Made by a program: the position numbers and the translations under genes
Notes under the pieces: generated by a model
Database searches by the model: none
What the model saw: the letters and a program-made list of their open reading frames with translations, nothing else
Told to the model about the DNA's origin: nothing
In this document: positions 12,361 through 22,480 of the stretch, in pieces
Position numbering within the stretch: the stretch's first letter is position 1
Layout of the letters: every line of letters starts with the position of its first letter
Origin: Channa striata
Lineage: Eukaryota > Chordata > Actinopteri > Anabantiformes > Channidae
Assembly (NCBI GenBank): GCA_033026295.1
Contig: CM065171.1
Coordinates: forward strand, 6,465,957 to 6,529,956
Direction of reading: 5' to 3'
Length of the DNA: 64,000 nt

Positions 12361-13282
12361 CAACCCCACTGCCCTGCACATAGTGTGTATGTCAAACATC
12401 TGGCATTCAGAACAAACCATTGACCCAGACCACAACCCAGGAATAAGCAGAGCCACTCCAGTCTATGGCTGCTGAGGAATCTATCAGTCAGCAGCATTTC
12501 AGAGGAAAGTCTCGTCTACTGTGCTCAGTGGCTGAGCATAAATGCATAAATCCACAGGATGCATATCATCATAAAAGCAAACGTAGAGGTCATACTTAAG
12601 AACATTCCAACAGGTAATATATTCCTTGTTGAATGAATGCAGACTGAAAGCATAAAAAGCACAGAAAAAAGCTGCAAATCTCAATCTCTTACTCAGTGGG
12701 GAAAACATTCCAGACAGCTTTCTTCCTGTACTCACTGCAAATCTCTAGATGGCACATCAACCCGCTCATAAGCAAACCGTGTCTTCCACTCTCCCCATAG
12801 TACTTTTCAATAATGGAGGTAATTTGCAATTCCTGGATAGTCCTGACAAATAGTTTTTAAAAAGAGTTTAACTTTTAAAAACATACTAACAATTATAAAC
12901 ATTTCAGGAGCAGAAAAACTTTGACATTTGCCATAATGACCTATCATTCTCCAAGTAGAGCTACGTAATATATATGACAGCATTGGTGCAATACAGAGCT
13001 GGAAAAGCAGTAAAGGCACAGGTGGAAGCAACAACATTAACAATGGCTCATGCAGCAATTAGCAGTGGCTACACCTGTGAAGAAAGTATAGCCCACTTTA
13101 GTTGGATGCCACTAGGAACTGAGCTTAGCTGTCTGTTTGTTCACAACCCTGAATTACCAAAGGTTACTCTGGGTGTTTCAACGCTTTAGCAAACAATGAC
13201 TCATCTCGGACTCCTGTTTGTTAATCAAACTTATGTCTACAACAAAGCAGAGCTCGGCAGCTGACAACCACTTCAATCTTAC

Positions 13283-13368
13283 CATGGTGAAGTCAGTTTC
13301 CTCTGCTGAGCCATTTTCTTCCTCCCCTGCACCAATTACAGCGTCTTCAGACTTGATGACTTCCATCT
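13283..13368 (-). CDS. akap13: akap13 exon 9: short acidic exon (residues 1006-1034)
   Basis: The 86-base exon lies between a good acceptor (GTGTTATTTCTTCAG) and the donor ACCATG|GTAAGA. It enters in phase 1, exactly as exon 8 requires, and leaves in phase 0. Joined to exon 8 it reads EMEVIKSEDAVIGAG, then EEENGSAEETDFTM. The acidic composition continues that of exon 8. It is comparable to a segment of mammalian AKAP13 with EMPDVKAEDEVDF. The alignment is short, so the assignment rests mainly on phase, splice sites and composition. It is the last exon in the window that I can join with confidence. Confidence 0.75.
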
Positions 13369-14496
13369 CTGAAGAAATAACACAATGCAATCAGTACAAT
13401 GAAAAATCCTCTAAATATAAGAATCAATAACAAGTGTTTAAAGTGAAAGGAAGTGAGACTTGACAATGCCCACAGCAGACTCACTGAGAACCATCTGTGT
13501 ACAGTAATAATTTGGCAGCTTGTTGTTATTTACTATTTGAACATTTCTAAAAAGCAAAATCACCACTTGAAAGGATATAATTAATCTTTCTCTTTCTTTA
13601 AAAAAACAAAGCTTTGACATTTTTTGTTTTTAAGCATTTGCTATAATCATATTTAATATTTGCATCTTTATAGCAAAATGATGAAAGAAGAGAAAGCTTG
13701 TTTCTACTTGCCTAAACCATGTTACCTGATGCTAGGCCACTGTCAGGCTGTAATTATATCCTCGCGTTCATAATGACACCCTACTCCCTACGTGACGCAC
13801 AGCACCAGCCTTGCCCTTGACATCCTTTATTGGACTTGGTTCCAGTACAACTATTCCTGATGAGTGATAATTGCCAACAGAGGAGTGCTAGAAGTACACT
13901 CAGAAAAGGGAGACACTGCAGGTCTCACTTCCTGCTCCATCCTCACCATCAGTGGGGCTTGTGTATGTTAGTTTTGGGTAACCCAAACTTTGAGTTTTGC
14001 GTCTGACTGAGACTGTCACGTGCATTGGTAATGTGACTGTGCCTGCTGACATGCAGAACTGTAAGCCCCGAAACACAGCATGCACGTGTGCACTGAACAC
14101 AAACTAACACAGAACACAGAGGAAGTTTGTAGAAGAAGTGCAAATTATATGTGGCCTGAGGGACTGAAGACAAAAACTGGCATTACATTACTTACTACAT
14201 AATATGTCCCAACGTATTCAAGTGTCTCATCATGAACTGACTTGGCAATAGTATTGTGTTAAGGTCATATTCTAATCAAAGTGATTTCCACCTTTTTTTT
14301 AATTAAATGAATAGAATCATAAAGAATTACTAAAAGATAAATCCGCTTAAGGAATTAGTCTAAAAAGTACAACATGTCTTGTCAACAGTGATAATTCGCA
14401 TCAGGATGTTAAACAAAAAGCCAAAAACCTCTATGAACAAATTTCCCTGTGATGCATGACAGTGTGTGGCATTAGAATAATCCAGTGCTTGCTCAC
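13369..14496 (-). other. akap13 intron between exons 8 and 9
   Basis: An ordinary AT-rich intron of about 1.1 kb with consensus ends (GTGAGC ... TTTCTTCAG). No repeat, RNA gene or further exon is supported. Confidence 0.75.
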
Positions 14497-16608
14497 CTTG
14501 ATGTTTATTACTTTGGCTTTCTAAAACTCCATCCACTGCGTCAAGAGTCTCTGGATCATTATCTGTGTCATTCTCAACAACAATTTCACTGGACGCTTGG
14601 TTGTTTAGAGAAGGTGGTTCCACTTCTGCGCTATCTGAAACTGGAGGGATGGTTTGTGATAAGGACACACCGATCTGGTTTTCCAAGCGTCTTAGTCCCT
14701 CATCATGTGCCCTTCCATCTGTTGTCATCTCTGCGTTTTCCTGTTTATCCTGCTGTAGCACAAGTACAACATCCCCACTCTCCTCTGCTGATGCCGCCAC
14801 ACTGGCCATTATTGGCTGGTGTTCGCCATCTGCATCAGTCACTTTGTCGTTTTCTGCAGCAGATGAACTAGGTTCCAACACACCTCTGCTGGTGACCTCT
14901 GATGCAGTCTGCTCATTCCGGTCAGAGCCATCGGTACCTCCACTCTCGTGTTGACTGAATTCCACTGTTGAAGGTTCCTCACTCTCCAACAACGCTGCCT
15001 CATTGAGGGAGAGATCTGGGGTGGGTTTCTCTCCTGTATCCTCAGGATTCAAGGTCTCCGGTTTCTGTAGGCTAGGTGACAGTTGTGACTCAGGCTCAGT
15101 TCCAGATTGATCGCAATCCATCACTGCACTGATGGTGGCTGAGTCCAAGGAGAGCTCGGTATCTGCTTTTACTGGATGTTCACCAACCTCATCTTTTTTT
15201 TCAGCATGTTGTTCTTCTGTCTGAAATCCTGACGAGCAGAGCTCATCTACCTGAACTTTAAGCCTTTCCTCTGTTGTGGCACTGTCCTGAGTTGGGTTGA
15301 ATAGCTCTGTTGTAGAGCTTCCAACTGACCTGAAACTGCCATCGTCATCACTAGAGAGGCTGCAGGCCATAGCTGAATCTAGATCAGTGTGTGTAATACC
15401 ACAGCTGGACAAATTTTCAGGTGGTGACCCACAGATGACTTCATCAGTCCGTGCATCCTCGATTAAGTTACCAGCAATCTGACAATCAGCTGTACTGTCA
15501 GCTTCATCAGAATGTTCATCACTGCATCCAAAATGTTCAGCTATGTCTTTACTTTCCATTTCCTTACTGTTCTCGGTTTCAGTACAAGTCAGGGAATGAC
15601 AGCCGCTTTCTGGAGCAAAGGCTCTCTCCTGCTCTGTGGCGTAATCCCTACCAGCTGTTTCCTGGTTTTGTTCTTGACTGTTTATGTCTGGTGGAGGTTC
15701 CCCCTCATGGAGGCCTTCTATCAAGTGATGAGGAACAGCAGATTCAGGCTCCTCAATTACGTCACCGCAGTCTATCGGCGATGGGTTAGGGAGGTCCCCT
15801 GAGGTTAACCCTTCACTCTTTGTGTTCTCCTCATCTAAAAAGAGTCCATCAATAACCTCCTCAACAAATTTCATGTCGCTTTTCGCAACATTTCTTCCTT
15901 CTTGGGAGCAGTCCTTCATTTCAGAATCAGAGACGTCAGAAGCTTCGAACCCTTCTGATGACAGAGTCTGGCCCATTACTAAAGCGTTTGTATCTCCACT
16001 GTGCGTTATTAGATCTGCTGTGCCTGAGCTGGTATCCTCCTCCTTAGCTATGCTCTCCCCTGCTTCCTGCACAGATCCGTCCTCTCCCGTAGTGGCCTCC
16101 TGTCCTTCCCCGGTCACAACCTCTTCTCTTTCACTTTCCTCTGCCTGTTTACCACAGCCTGCTGGTGGTAGGATTCCAACAGCGAGCCTTGCCACTTCAG
16201 CCTCACTCTGTGCTAGTTCACTCCTGTCACACAACTTCAAACTCTGGGTGGAAAAAACAGGCGGCTCCTTTCCCTCCTCCTCTGTTTGACAGTAATCTCT
16301 CCCAGTGTTTGAACTGAGACACACCCGGTCCTCTGGGGGATTGAGGCTATGCTTCTGGGGGTGTACTTCTAACACTGGAGACAAACACCAGTCTTTCTCT
16401 GCATTCCCAGTCTCACCATGTCACAATCAACAGTACTGTTGCATTCCACAGGGCAGTTTTCTATCCAGTTCCCTTTAGAGTCTAGGCACTCTGATGCTGT
16501 AGCAGGCTGCTGTAGTAGCTCGAGACATGTTCTCTCTGTTTCTACACCATCACAACATTCAGCAGCAGTGTGCAGAGAATCAAACTGCAGTTCAAGTACA
16601 GAAACCTC
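14497..16608 (-). CDS. akap13: akap13 exon 8: giant acidic Ser/Glu-rich exon, one frame break
   Basis: This 2,112-base exon begins after TTTATATTCCACAG and ends at the donor CATCAAG|GTGAGC in phase 1. It opens EVSVLELQFDSLHTAAE, continuing the exon 7 helix. It codes about 704 residues of low-complexity acidic sequence rich in Ser, Glu, Asp and Thr, with casein-kinase-type clusters such as CSLSSDDDGSFRSVGSS. No folded domain is recognisable. It corresponds in position to the single very large exon of vertebrate AKAP13, but is shorter than I recall in mammals. The opening frame closes at a TAG near 16372. The downstream frame is open only after a TGA near 16421. The two overlap over about 45 bases, so one base appears to be missing there. 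The exon length (a multiple of 3 where 3n+1 is needed) independently confirms this. Confidence 0.88.
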
Positions 16609-16875
16609 CTGTGGAATATAAAAAACAGAGGAATGGGATAGACGTTAGCTTTTTCCTCAGAGAAAGCAGCAGAGCTGCTCTCTATTTCTTATCAATCCCC
16701 AACTCTGTGATTGCATAAGGTGTTCCACTGGTTATACAAACTAAGTTTGAAGGTTAAAAAAATGAGGGCAGTGAAAAGACAAACAATCCAACAATGTTTA
16801 GCAGCAGCGGACCTCCTGGACGAAGCCAATGTGAGTAGAGATAGAGTGCTAAAAGGGTAGGGTGGTGTGACTCAC
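16609..16875 (-). other. akap13 intron between exons 7 and 8 (267 bases)
   Basis: A short intron running GTGAGT ... TATATTCCACAG. It contains stop codons in all frames on the coding strand, so it is not retained coding sequence. Confidence 0.75.
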
Positions 16876-17071
16876 CTTGGCATGGAGATGGCATATCAAG
16901 TGCAGCAGTTGCTCCACACTCGTCTGAAGGGTTGGGGGTTCGTGGCTGGGGTGAATTCTCAGTGTCAGAGTGTGTGTGTTCAGACTGGGAAGATTGCAAA
17001 CTACCCGAGCATCCGTAGAAAGCGGCGGGACACTCTCAGTCTCTTTAGCCGTGTGTGTGTCTGTGACCGCC
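16876..17071 (-). CDS. akap13: akap13 exon 7: linker after ankyrin region (residues 236-301)
   Basis: The 196-base exon has the acceptor TTTATTTCACGACAG and the strong donor GCCAAG|GTGAGT. It enters in phase 2 and leaves in phase 0. The frame that satisfies both phases is fully open. It reads KAVTDTHTAKETESVPPLS, LNTHTLTLRIHPSHEPPTL, and a hydrophobic helix SVEQLLHLICHLHAK that runs on into exon 8. LNTHTLT..HEP is comparable to LDIYTLT..HEHP in mammalian AKAP13, and the helix to IFKLMNIQQQLMK. Similarity is weaker here than in the earlier exons. A second open frame exists but fails the splice phases. Confidence 0.8.
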
Positions 17072-19343
17072 CTGTCGTGAAATAAACACTTAGATCATCC
17101 CACAGGGTCTTTAATGTGATTGGCTAAGGGAGCATAGAGCTGCGTTCAACAAAAGGTTTTAATAACCTGACTGTGGTTATATTAGTCAATTTCAATCTGT
17201 CAGCAGGTAATGAAGCAACCTATAGAGGTGCTGTAAAGTGGCTATTAAATGTTTAAACGTTCTGAATGTAAGAAATGTAAATACGATAATGCATGCCTTC
17301 CCAGTAATAAAATACAATCTGTGACACAGTACCCTAACTAAAGTGCAGTCCTAGTCATTCCCAAGGAAACTACTCCACCTACTGCATTTGCCTTGAGTGT
17401 TAAAGGTACAAATATATGCAGAGTTTTTGTTCATTCACATTGTGCTGTAAAAGGGAGGCACCCCCCAGTCAGGCAGCTCTGCTTGCGTAATCCTGGGCGG
17501 ATTGCTTTAGCTGCAAAGCTCGGGCTGCTGAGGTCACCAGCAAAGCTGCAAGTGACTTCACTTTTTATGAGGGAAATGTAATTACCAGTACATAACGAGA
17601 GAGCCGTAAGTTGTAAAGCAGCCACTTCTCTGCACGCCTGGCTGTGAGCGAGCTTACTATGCGGTAGCTGTCTTTCAGCTTGTGGCATCTAAGCGAAAAC
17701 TACTCCGCAGCAGATATAAGCAGAGTGCTTAAATGACATAAAAGGGGACCATTTAGGCTTTAAGTTGTGTTTCGGGGCACTTACTAAAATGCTGTTTTCC
17801 CTGCAGTTTAATGTTTCACTATAAAGAGACAAGAGGAATTTGACCTCACAAGTTGCTCAGAAAAAGGCATCATTAGCGATAATACCTGACACCTACTAAC
17901 AAAACATACATTCCCTTGTCATTACAAACCTCAGAGACAACACAGCAGGGTTTTCAGATTATGGTTTCGCTAAGTCACATGTTGTGGAGAGGTACTGAGG
18001 TCTTTCGTGTTGTGCAAAGCTTTCCCATTCCTGCGGATTCCCTTGGAACATGCTGGCATCCCAATTCAATTTGCCCTCAACTATCCAATAGCAGCTGAAA
18101 GTGCTAAGCAAGGCTCGTGGTAATGTTTGCCGGATACCGCCACTGTTCCATGAACACAATAGACAAACAACACTGCCCTAAAGTGCCTGAAGGAACCAAA
18201 CCAGCTGCTTTCTCATATGTTGACATGAGAGTGTGTGTACACATAAGAGGGTAATGTTCACTGAGAGTCAGAGCCAACATCATTCATCATTGTCAAACAC
18301 TGTGGATTTGCTACAATATATGATAATTCCTGTGAAAAAAAGCAGAAATAAATATTGGTTTTCAATTTCTTAATGACATAATGCTTCCACCTTCCACAAC
18401 TGAAACGATTTAGCATGTTTTGGGGTATAAAACTAAAACAAACTACAAAGCAACGATTTACTGCTGCACTGGGTCGTAGAACAGCCTTTGACTGCCAGAA
18501 TGAATTTAGTTTGCAGTCTGTCCCCTATGATAGTACAGGCATAACAGGCTGCCGCACCAAGAAACCCCCTGCCATGGCTACACAACAGGCCAAGATGTAT
18601 TTTTAAATCTAGTGGTTACATTCACGTCTGTTCGAGTTCTCCTAAACATCTTGCAGGTAGAGCCAAGAGCTTCTCTTGTTGACGCTGTGCAAAGATGCAT
18701 CCACTATATTTTTTACATTAAGAATGAGAACCAGCCATTCCCTGGAAATAAACTTACGGCCGTGTGATTTGTTCACTGCTGTCTTTAAAAGCACCACTTA
18801 ATTGCTCCTCCTCCCTAGCTCAGTGAGAGCTAGAGCAGTGTTAGAGTGACAGTGTGTGAATGAAGAGAAGGACCAGCGGTAAAGAACAATTCTGTAAATC
18901 GGAGAAATCAAATGTTCCTCTCTGGTTGTTACACTGCAGTTAGCTCTAAAACACGAATAAATGTGGTCACTCCTCCACACAACCCTGTAGGAGGGATTTT
19001 GTAGGAATACAACTGAAGTTCACATTTTTCCTGTCTGCTTCTCCGTGGTCTTTTTGCTATGCAGGTGTGCGTCTTTCATTACTGTATATAGTATTAATTG
19101 GTAGGAATATTCTGGCATGTATGCCATCAGCATAAACAGCCGGTTAGAAGAGGAAAATCATAGAGGGCTTTAATAGAGGGGAGAAATATCTGAGTGCAAT
19201 AAAAACATCTTTTTAATACTTACCTTGTTTTATTTGACCTTTACATGGCATTTGCTGACCAAAAATATTGCGCAAAACATCTATCATCCTTTTGCCCCTG
19301 TACCTGACAAACTTTCTCAGGGAAAAACTGACTGTGCGCTTAC
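17072..19343 (-). other. akap13 intron between exons 6 and 7
   Basis: The donor is AAA|GTAAGC and the acceptor TTTCACGACAG. No repeats of known family, RNA genes or further exons are supported. Confidence 0.7.
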
Positions 19344-19527
19344 TTTGTGAGGAGCTCGTACAGACGTTGGTGTCCTCGTGAAGCTGCAATGTCAGATGGG
19401 GTGTGGCCTTGTCTGTTGGTCAATCGCAGGGCTTCTCTGGCTCCAGGCTGCCGCAGCAAGAAGTGCGTGACCCGAAATAGACCTCGACGGGCTGAGAAAT
19501 GCAGCAGAGTCTCCTGCGGATTCAGGT
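19344..19527 (-). CDS. akap13: akap13 exon 6: ankyrin-like repeat (residues 175-236)
   Basis: The 184-base exon is bounded by CTATTCCTCAG and the donor ACAAA|GTAAGC. It enters in phase 1 and leaves in phase 2. The split codon gives Asp, then LNPQETLLHFSARRGLF, RVTHFLLRQPGAREALRL and a second repeat-like unit NRQGHTPSDIAASRGHQRLY. The pattern ETLLHFSARRG...FLL...G.TPSDIAA.RG...L is that of tandem ankyrin repeats, and it follows mammalian AKAP13 (RETLMHFAVRLGLLRLTWFLL; GATPVSLALERGYHKLHQLLT). These repeats probably mediate protein contacts. No partner can be named from this sequence. Confidence 0.94.
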
Positions 19528-21234
19528 CTGAGGAATAGAGCACAATAAAGAAATTAATACTGAAAAACAGTATAAGCCCGAAAAATAATCAGAGGAGTGC
19601 ATCAGTGCAGGCAGCCAATTCCTGGTACAGTAGCAGACATACCATCACTTGCAGCAGCTTGGCAACGCCACCGTGTTGCCTAATTAAACTAGTACAGGGT
19701 CCACAGTGACCCAGTACAACAGACCTTTATACATTTACAGACTGATGAAACAGTTGGCTGTTAGTCAGTCACAATGGATCTGCACGCATAGCTTTAATCT
19801 AAAAATACCAGTTGACAGCGCTTTTAAAACTGACTATATCAAGCTTTTGACTTTCCATAATACACTACTTGTATAACAGTCACAATTAATGTGTTTATTA
19901 TGTTCAAATCATGGCAACAATGCCAAAATTGCATGATGCATGTGATGAAATTAAACTAGACGGTTTCTTTTAAACAGAGGTGAGCCATGCACATTTTAAT
20001 TAAAGTCCAGTACGGGCCGCATACATCAGTCAAAGTCCTAATAACATGATCAAACACTGCAAACACACAGCCTCGCCTCCCCTCCCCCCTGATGCTCATC
20101 CACAAAGACAGTAATGGGGACACACACACGCACAGGCCTCCGTCTTTCTGCCAAATAAGCAGGGCAATGCTGTCTTGTTGGTTATGTTAGAAAACCTTCT
20201 CTCTTAGAGTTCAATCTGTGTAATTAAATCTTTCTCTGTGTTCAATGTGAACGATTATCCAGACAATTCTAAGACTACAAGAGTTGCCTAATCTTCTCTG
20301 TTACAGTCCACTGGGACTGACATATTAATTGTCAATTGAAAGGGCCATCATGATATCAAGCTAAGATGAGCTTTTTTAAGAAAATGGAATGTAAATTCTG
20401 TAGCTCAACATATGTTAATTTCACAATAACCATGTACATGGTAGAGGGTAGTGTTCTGTTTAACAAATCTTCTGTCATCAGTACATGGCTGTAACATTAG
20501 AAACTAAAGGAATAGAAAAGATAAAAGATCTACAGTAGTATACAGTATCTCTTCACTGTTGTGTGTTACAAACACAAAAGGTTATTCTCTTTCATTTGAA
20601 TTTAGGGATTTTGTTCCTCCAGTACCCTTACACAAAACCACATTTTTATTTGAGCAAACAGGAAAATCTCTTTTTCACTTTAACACAGACAAGCAGCTCT
20701 ATCTTGCAATTCCACTGTGTTTTTATGCAATTCCTTTGTGATTTTTTTCCAGGACTTTCTTACTGTGCCTTACGCAGCAAACAGCGAAAAGAAAAGGAAA
20801 AGACGAGAGAAACAGGTCAAAGACGCATTTTAGTTTTTGTCATTGACAATGCCGGTTGTTTCTACTGATGGTAGATTTCATTCCATTTACTGTGTGCCTG
20901 ACTGCACTAGCCTGCCCTGATGAACCTCAAGCTAATTGGTCAAATTTAATGCTCCACTTGGTTAAACTGTGTCGGACTAGAATGAGAGGTACCAAACAGG
21001 CGCAGGAAATACTTTATTGCTGGGAATGATGGTGATTCTTTTAAAACCAGCAGCAGTAACAGCCATGAGCTTTTTGTACTATGCCATTTGTGAGGTCTGG
21101 AAGAAGAAGTACCAGCTACATGCTGCAATACAGAAACTGCTTTCCCAAAGTCACCATGAGCATCAAAATCACGTTCATGGTAGCTATTGGCCTTATTTAT
21201 GAGTTGTAAAGAAATAACCTCTGCTGTGAAAATG

Positions 21235-22180
21235 TAATGGTTAGCGTAACTGGATACTGTAAATAGACGACCCGAAAGCAGAAGCCAGGAATCAGACTAA
21301 CGGATGTGAACAGATAATCAAAACCCAGGTAAAAAAGTGACAAATGGGGATAAATAATTACAAACCAGGCCTGAAAAGAATGAACATAAAAACCCCAAAC
21401 TCAATCCCTAAAACAGAATCAGATTAACGAGGACAAGCCAAAGCAAACAAAGGACAGGAGGGAACAAAGACAACAACTAAACTAACAAAGACATACAGGT
21501 GGCCAACGCACCTAGTCTACATGTGTTCTCCTTGGTGTGTTATTGAGAGACACCTGAGAGGGTCCCCGAGACTCTTGAGCTTCCACTGGTTCCATGTTTG
21601 GATAGTGTGTAGTGTAATGTTACCATAACTGAATAATATAACTAGAGGACCCAAAAGCAGAAGCCAAGACACGCAGAGTGCAGAAGGCTTACCATTAACA
21701 CATGAACTACTGATAGTTATAGAATTAACACAGGTAATACTGATACTATAATAACAGCACAACATTTGAGGGGAGCACAATATCAACTCAAATGCAGAGA
21801 CTTGGACTATAACTAAAATCAGTCTAAAGATACAAAATCAACTCAGATAACAATATTATCTTAAAGGCAGAGACACTATAAACAGAAAATCTCTCTTAAA
21901 GAGGAGATCAATATAGCAAACAGAAATTCACTCTCAACGAGGAGACCAACAAACCTACTAGAACAATGAACGGACTCACGTGCAGCATCAAAGGCTGGAG
22001 ATCGGGAAAATGCTGAACAAGATCAGCCACCATGAAACACTAGCAACCCCAAAACTCCACACAAGGGCTTAAATACAAACATGCAGGGTTAATGCTGATG
22101 ATGATGAAAGGCTAAGGGTGAGTGCACTGGTAACCAGCGGAGGAGGGATACCCAAACAAAAAATGTCTACACAAAAGATA
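21235..22180 (+). repeat. Two related copies of an interspersed repeat
   Basis: Copies begin near 21235 and 21612. Both start TGTAATG..TTA followed by TAACTG, then after about 15-20 bases GACCC(A/G)AAAGCAGAAGCCA. The second copy continues with AGAGGAGAYC units, GGGCTTAAATACAAACATGC and a G/A-rich end. The 'gacccaaaagcagaagcca ... cttaaatac' pattern is one I associate with a non-autonomous element frequent in fish. Family and exact ends are uncertain, and the first copy seems truncated. Confidence 0.5.
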
Positions 22181-22204
22181 AGGCAGAAAAGATAAGGCGG
22201 ATAA

Positions 22205-22480
22205 GGGTGACTGTGGCACAGCAGGCAGCGTGTTCTTCTACCAATCATCCAGTTGTTGGTTCAATCTCTGGCTCCTCTGGTCACCTGTTGAAGTGTCCTT
22301 GAGCAAGAAACTGAACCACCACTTAGTTGCTCCCTGTGAGTGTTGGCCAGCTGCATAGCACCTCCCCCATCGGTGCATGAATGTGTGTGTGAATGGGTAG
22401 ATCAGAAGGGAGTGTAAGGTGCTTTGAGTACCAACAGGTAGAAAATCGCTGAATAAGTGCAGGCCATTCACTATAAGAGC
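22205..22480 (+). repeat. tRNA-derived SINE
   Basis: The element has a tRNA-like head with a B box (GGTTCAATCTC at 22258-22268). It then has TTGAAGTGTCCTTGAGCAAG, TAGTTGCTCCCTGTGAGTGT and GTGTGAATGGGTAGATCAGA. It ends in the 'taaggtgctttgagtacc ... gtagaaaatcgctgaataagtgcaggccattca' tail. All are hallmarks of a teleost SINE superfamily, and it is nearly full length. Confidence 0.75.

Larger units (their letters stand above)
1..13282 (-). other. akap13 downstream intron(s), with repeats
   Basis: Apart from the candidate exons at 3.65 and 8.9 kb, no supported coding sequence lies here. On the minus strand these bases follow exon 9 inside akap13, whose C1/DH/PH exons are not in the window. Contents include a LINE-type tail near 3.0 kb, homopolymer and CA tracts, a SINE-type element at 11.75-12.05 kb and CTCF-like motifs at 6.16, 9.34 and 12.35 kb. 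The larger plus-strand frames at 5.6-6.2 kb are CA-repeat artefacts. Confidence 0.7.

Noticed and set aside
14485..16289. Several plus-strand frames of 96-155 codons opposite the giant exon
   Set aside because: They are antisense shadows of a Ser/Glu-rich coding exon, with no splice support or recognisable similarity.
16754..16999. A second open frame in akap13 exon 7 (QSSQSEHTHSDTENS...), preceded by YGCSG resembling mammalian YGDCS
   Set aside because: It is closed by a TGA near the start of the exon, and it would enter exon 8 in a frame that stops within six codons. The other frame satisfies both splice phases and aligns at LNTHTLT and the following helix.
22205..22480. A tRNA gene
   Set aside because: The B box and tRNA-like head belong to a SINE. 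There is no intact cloverleaf. The same holds for 11.76 and 50.5 kb.
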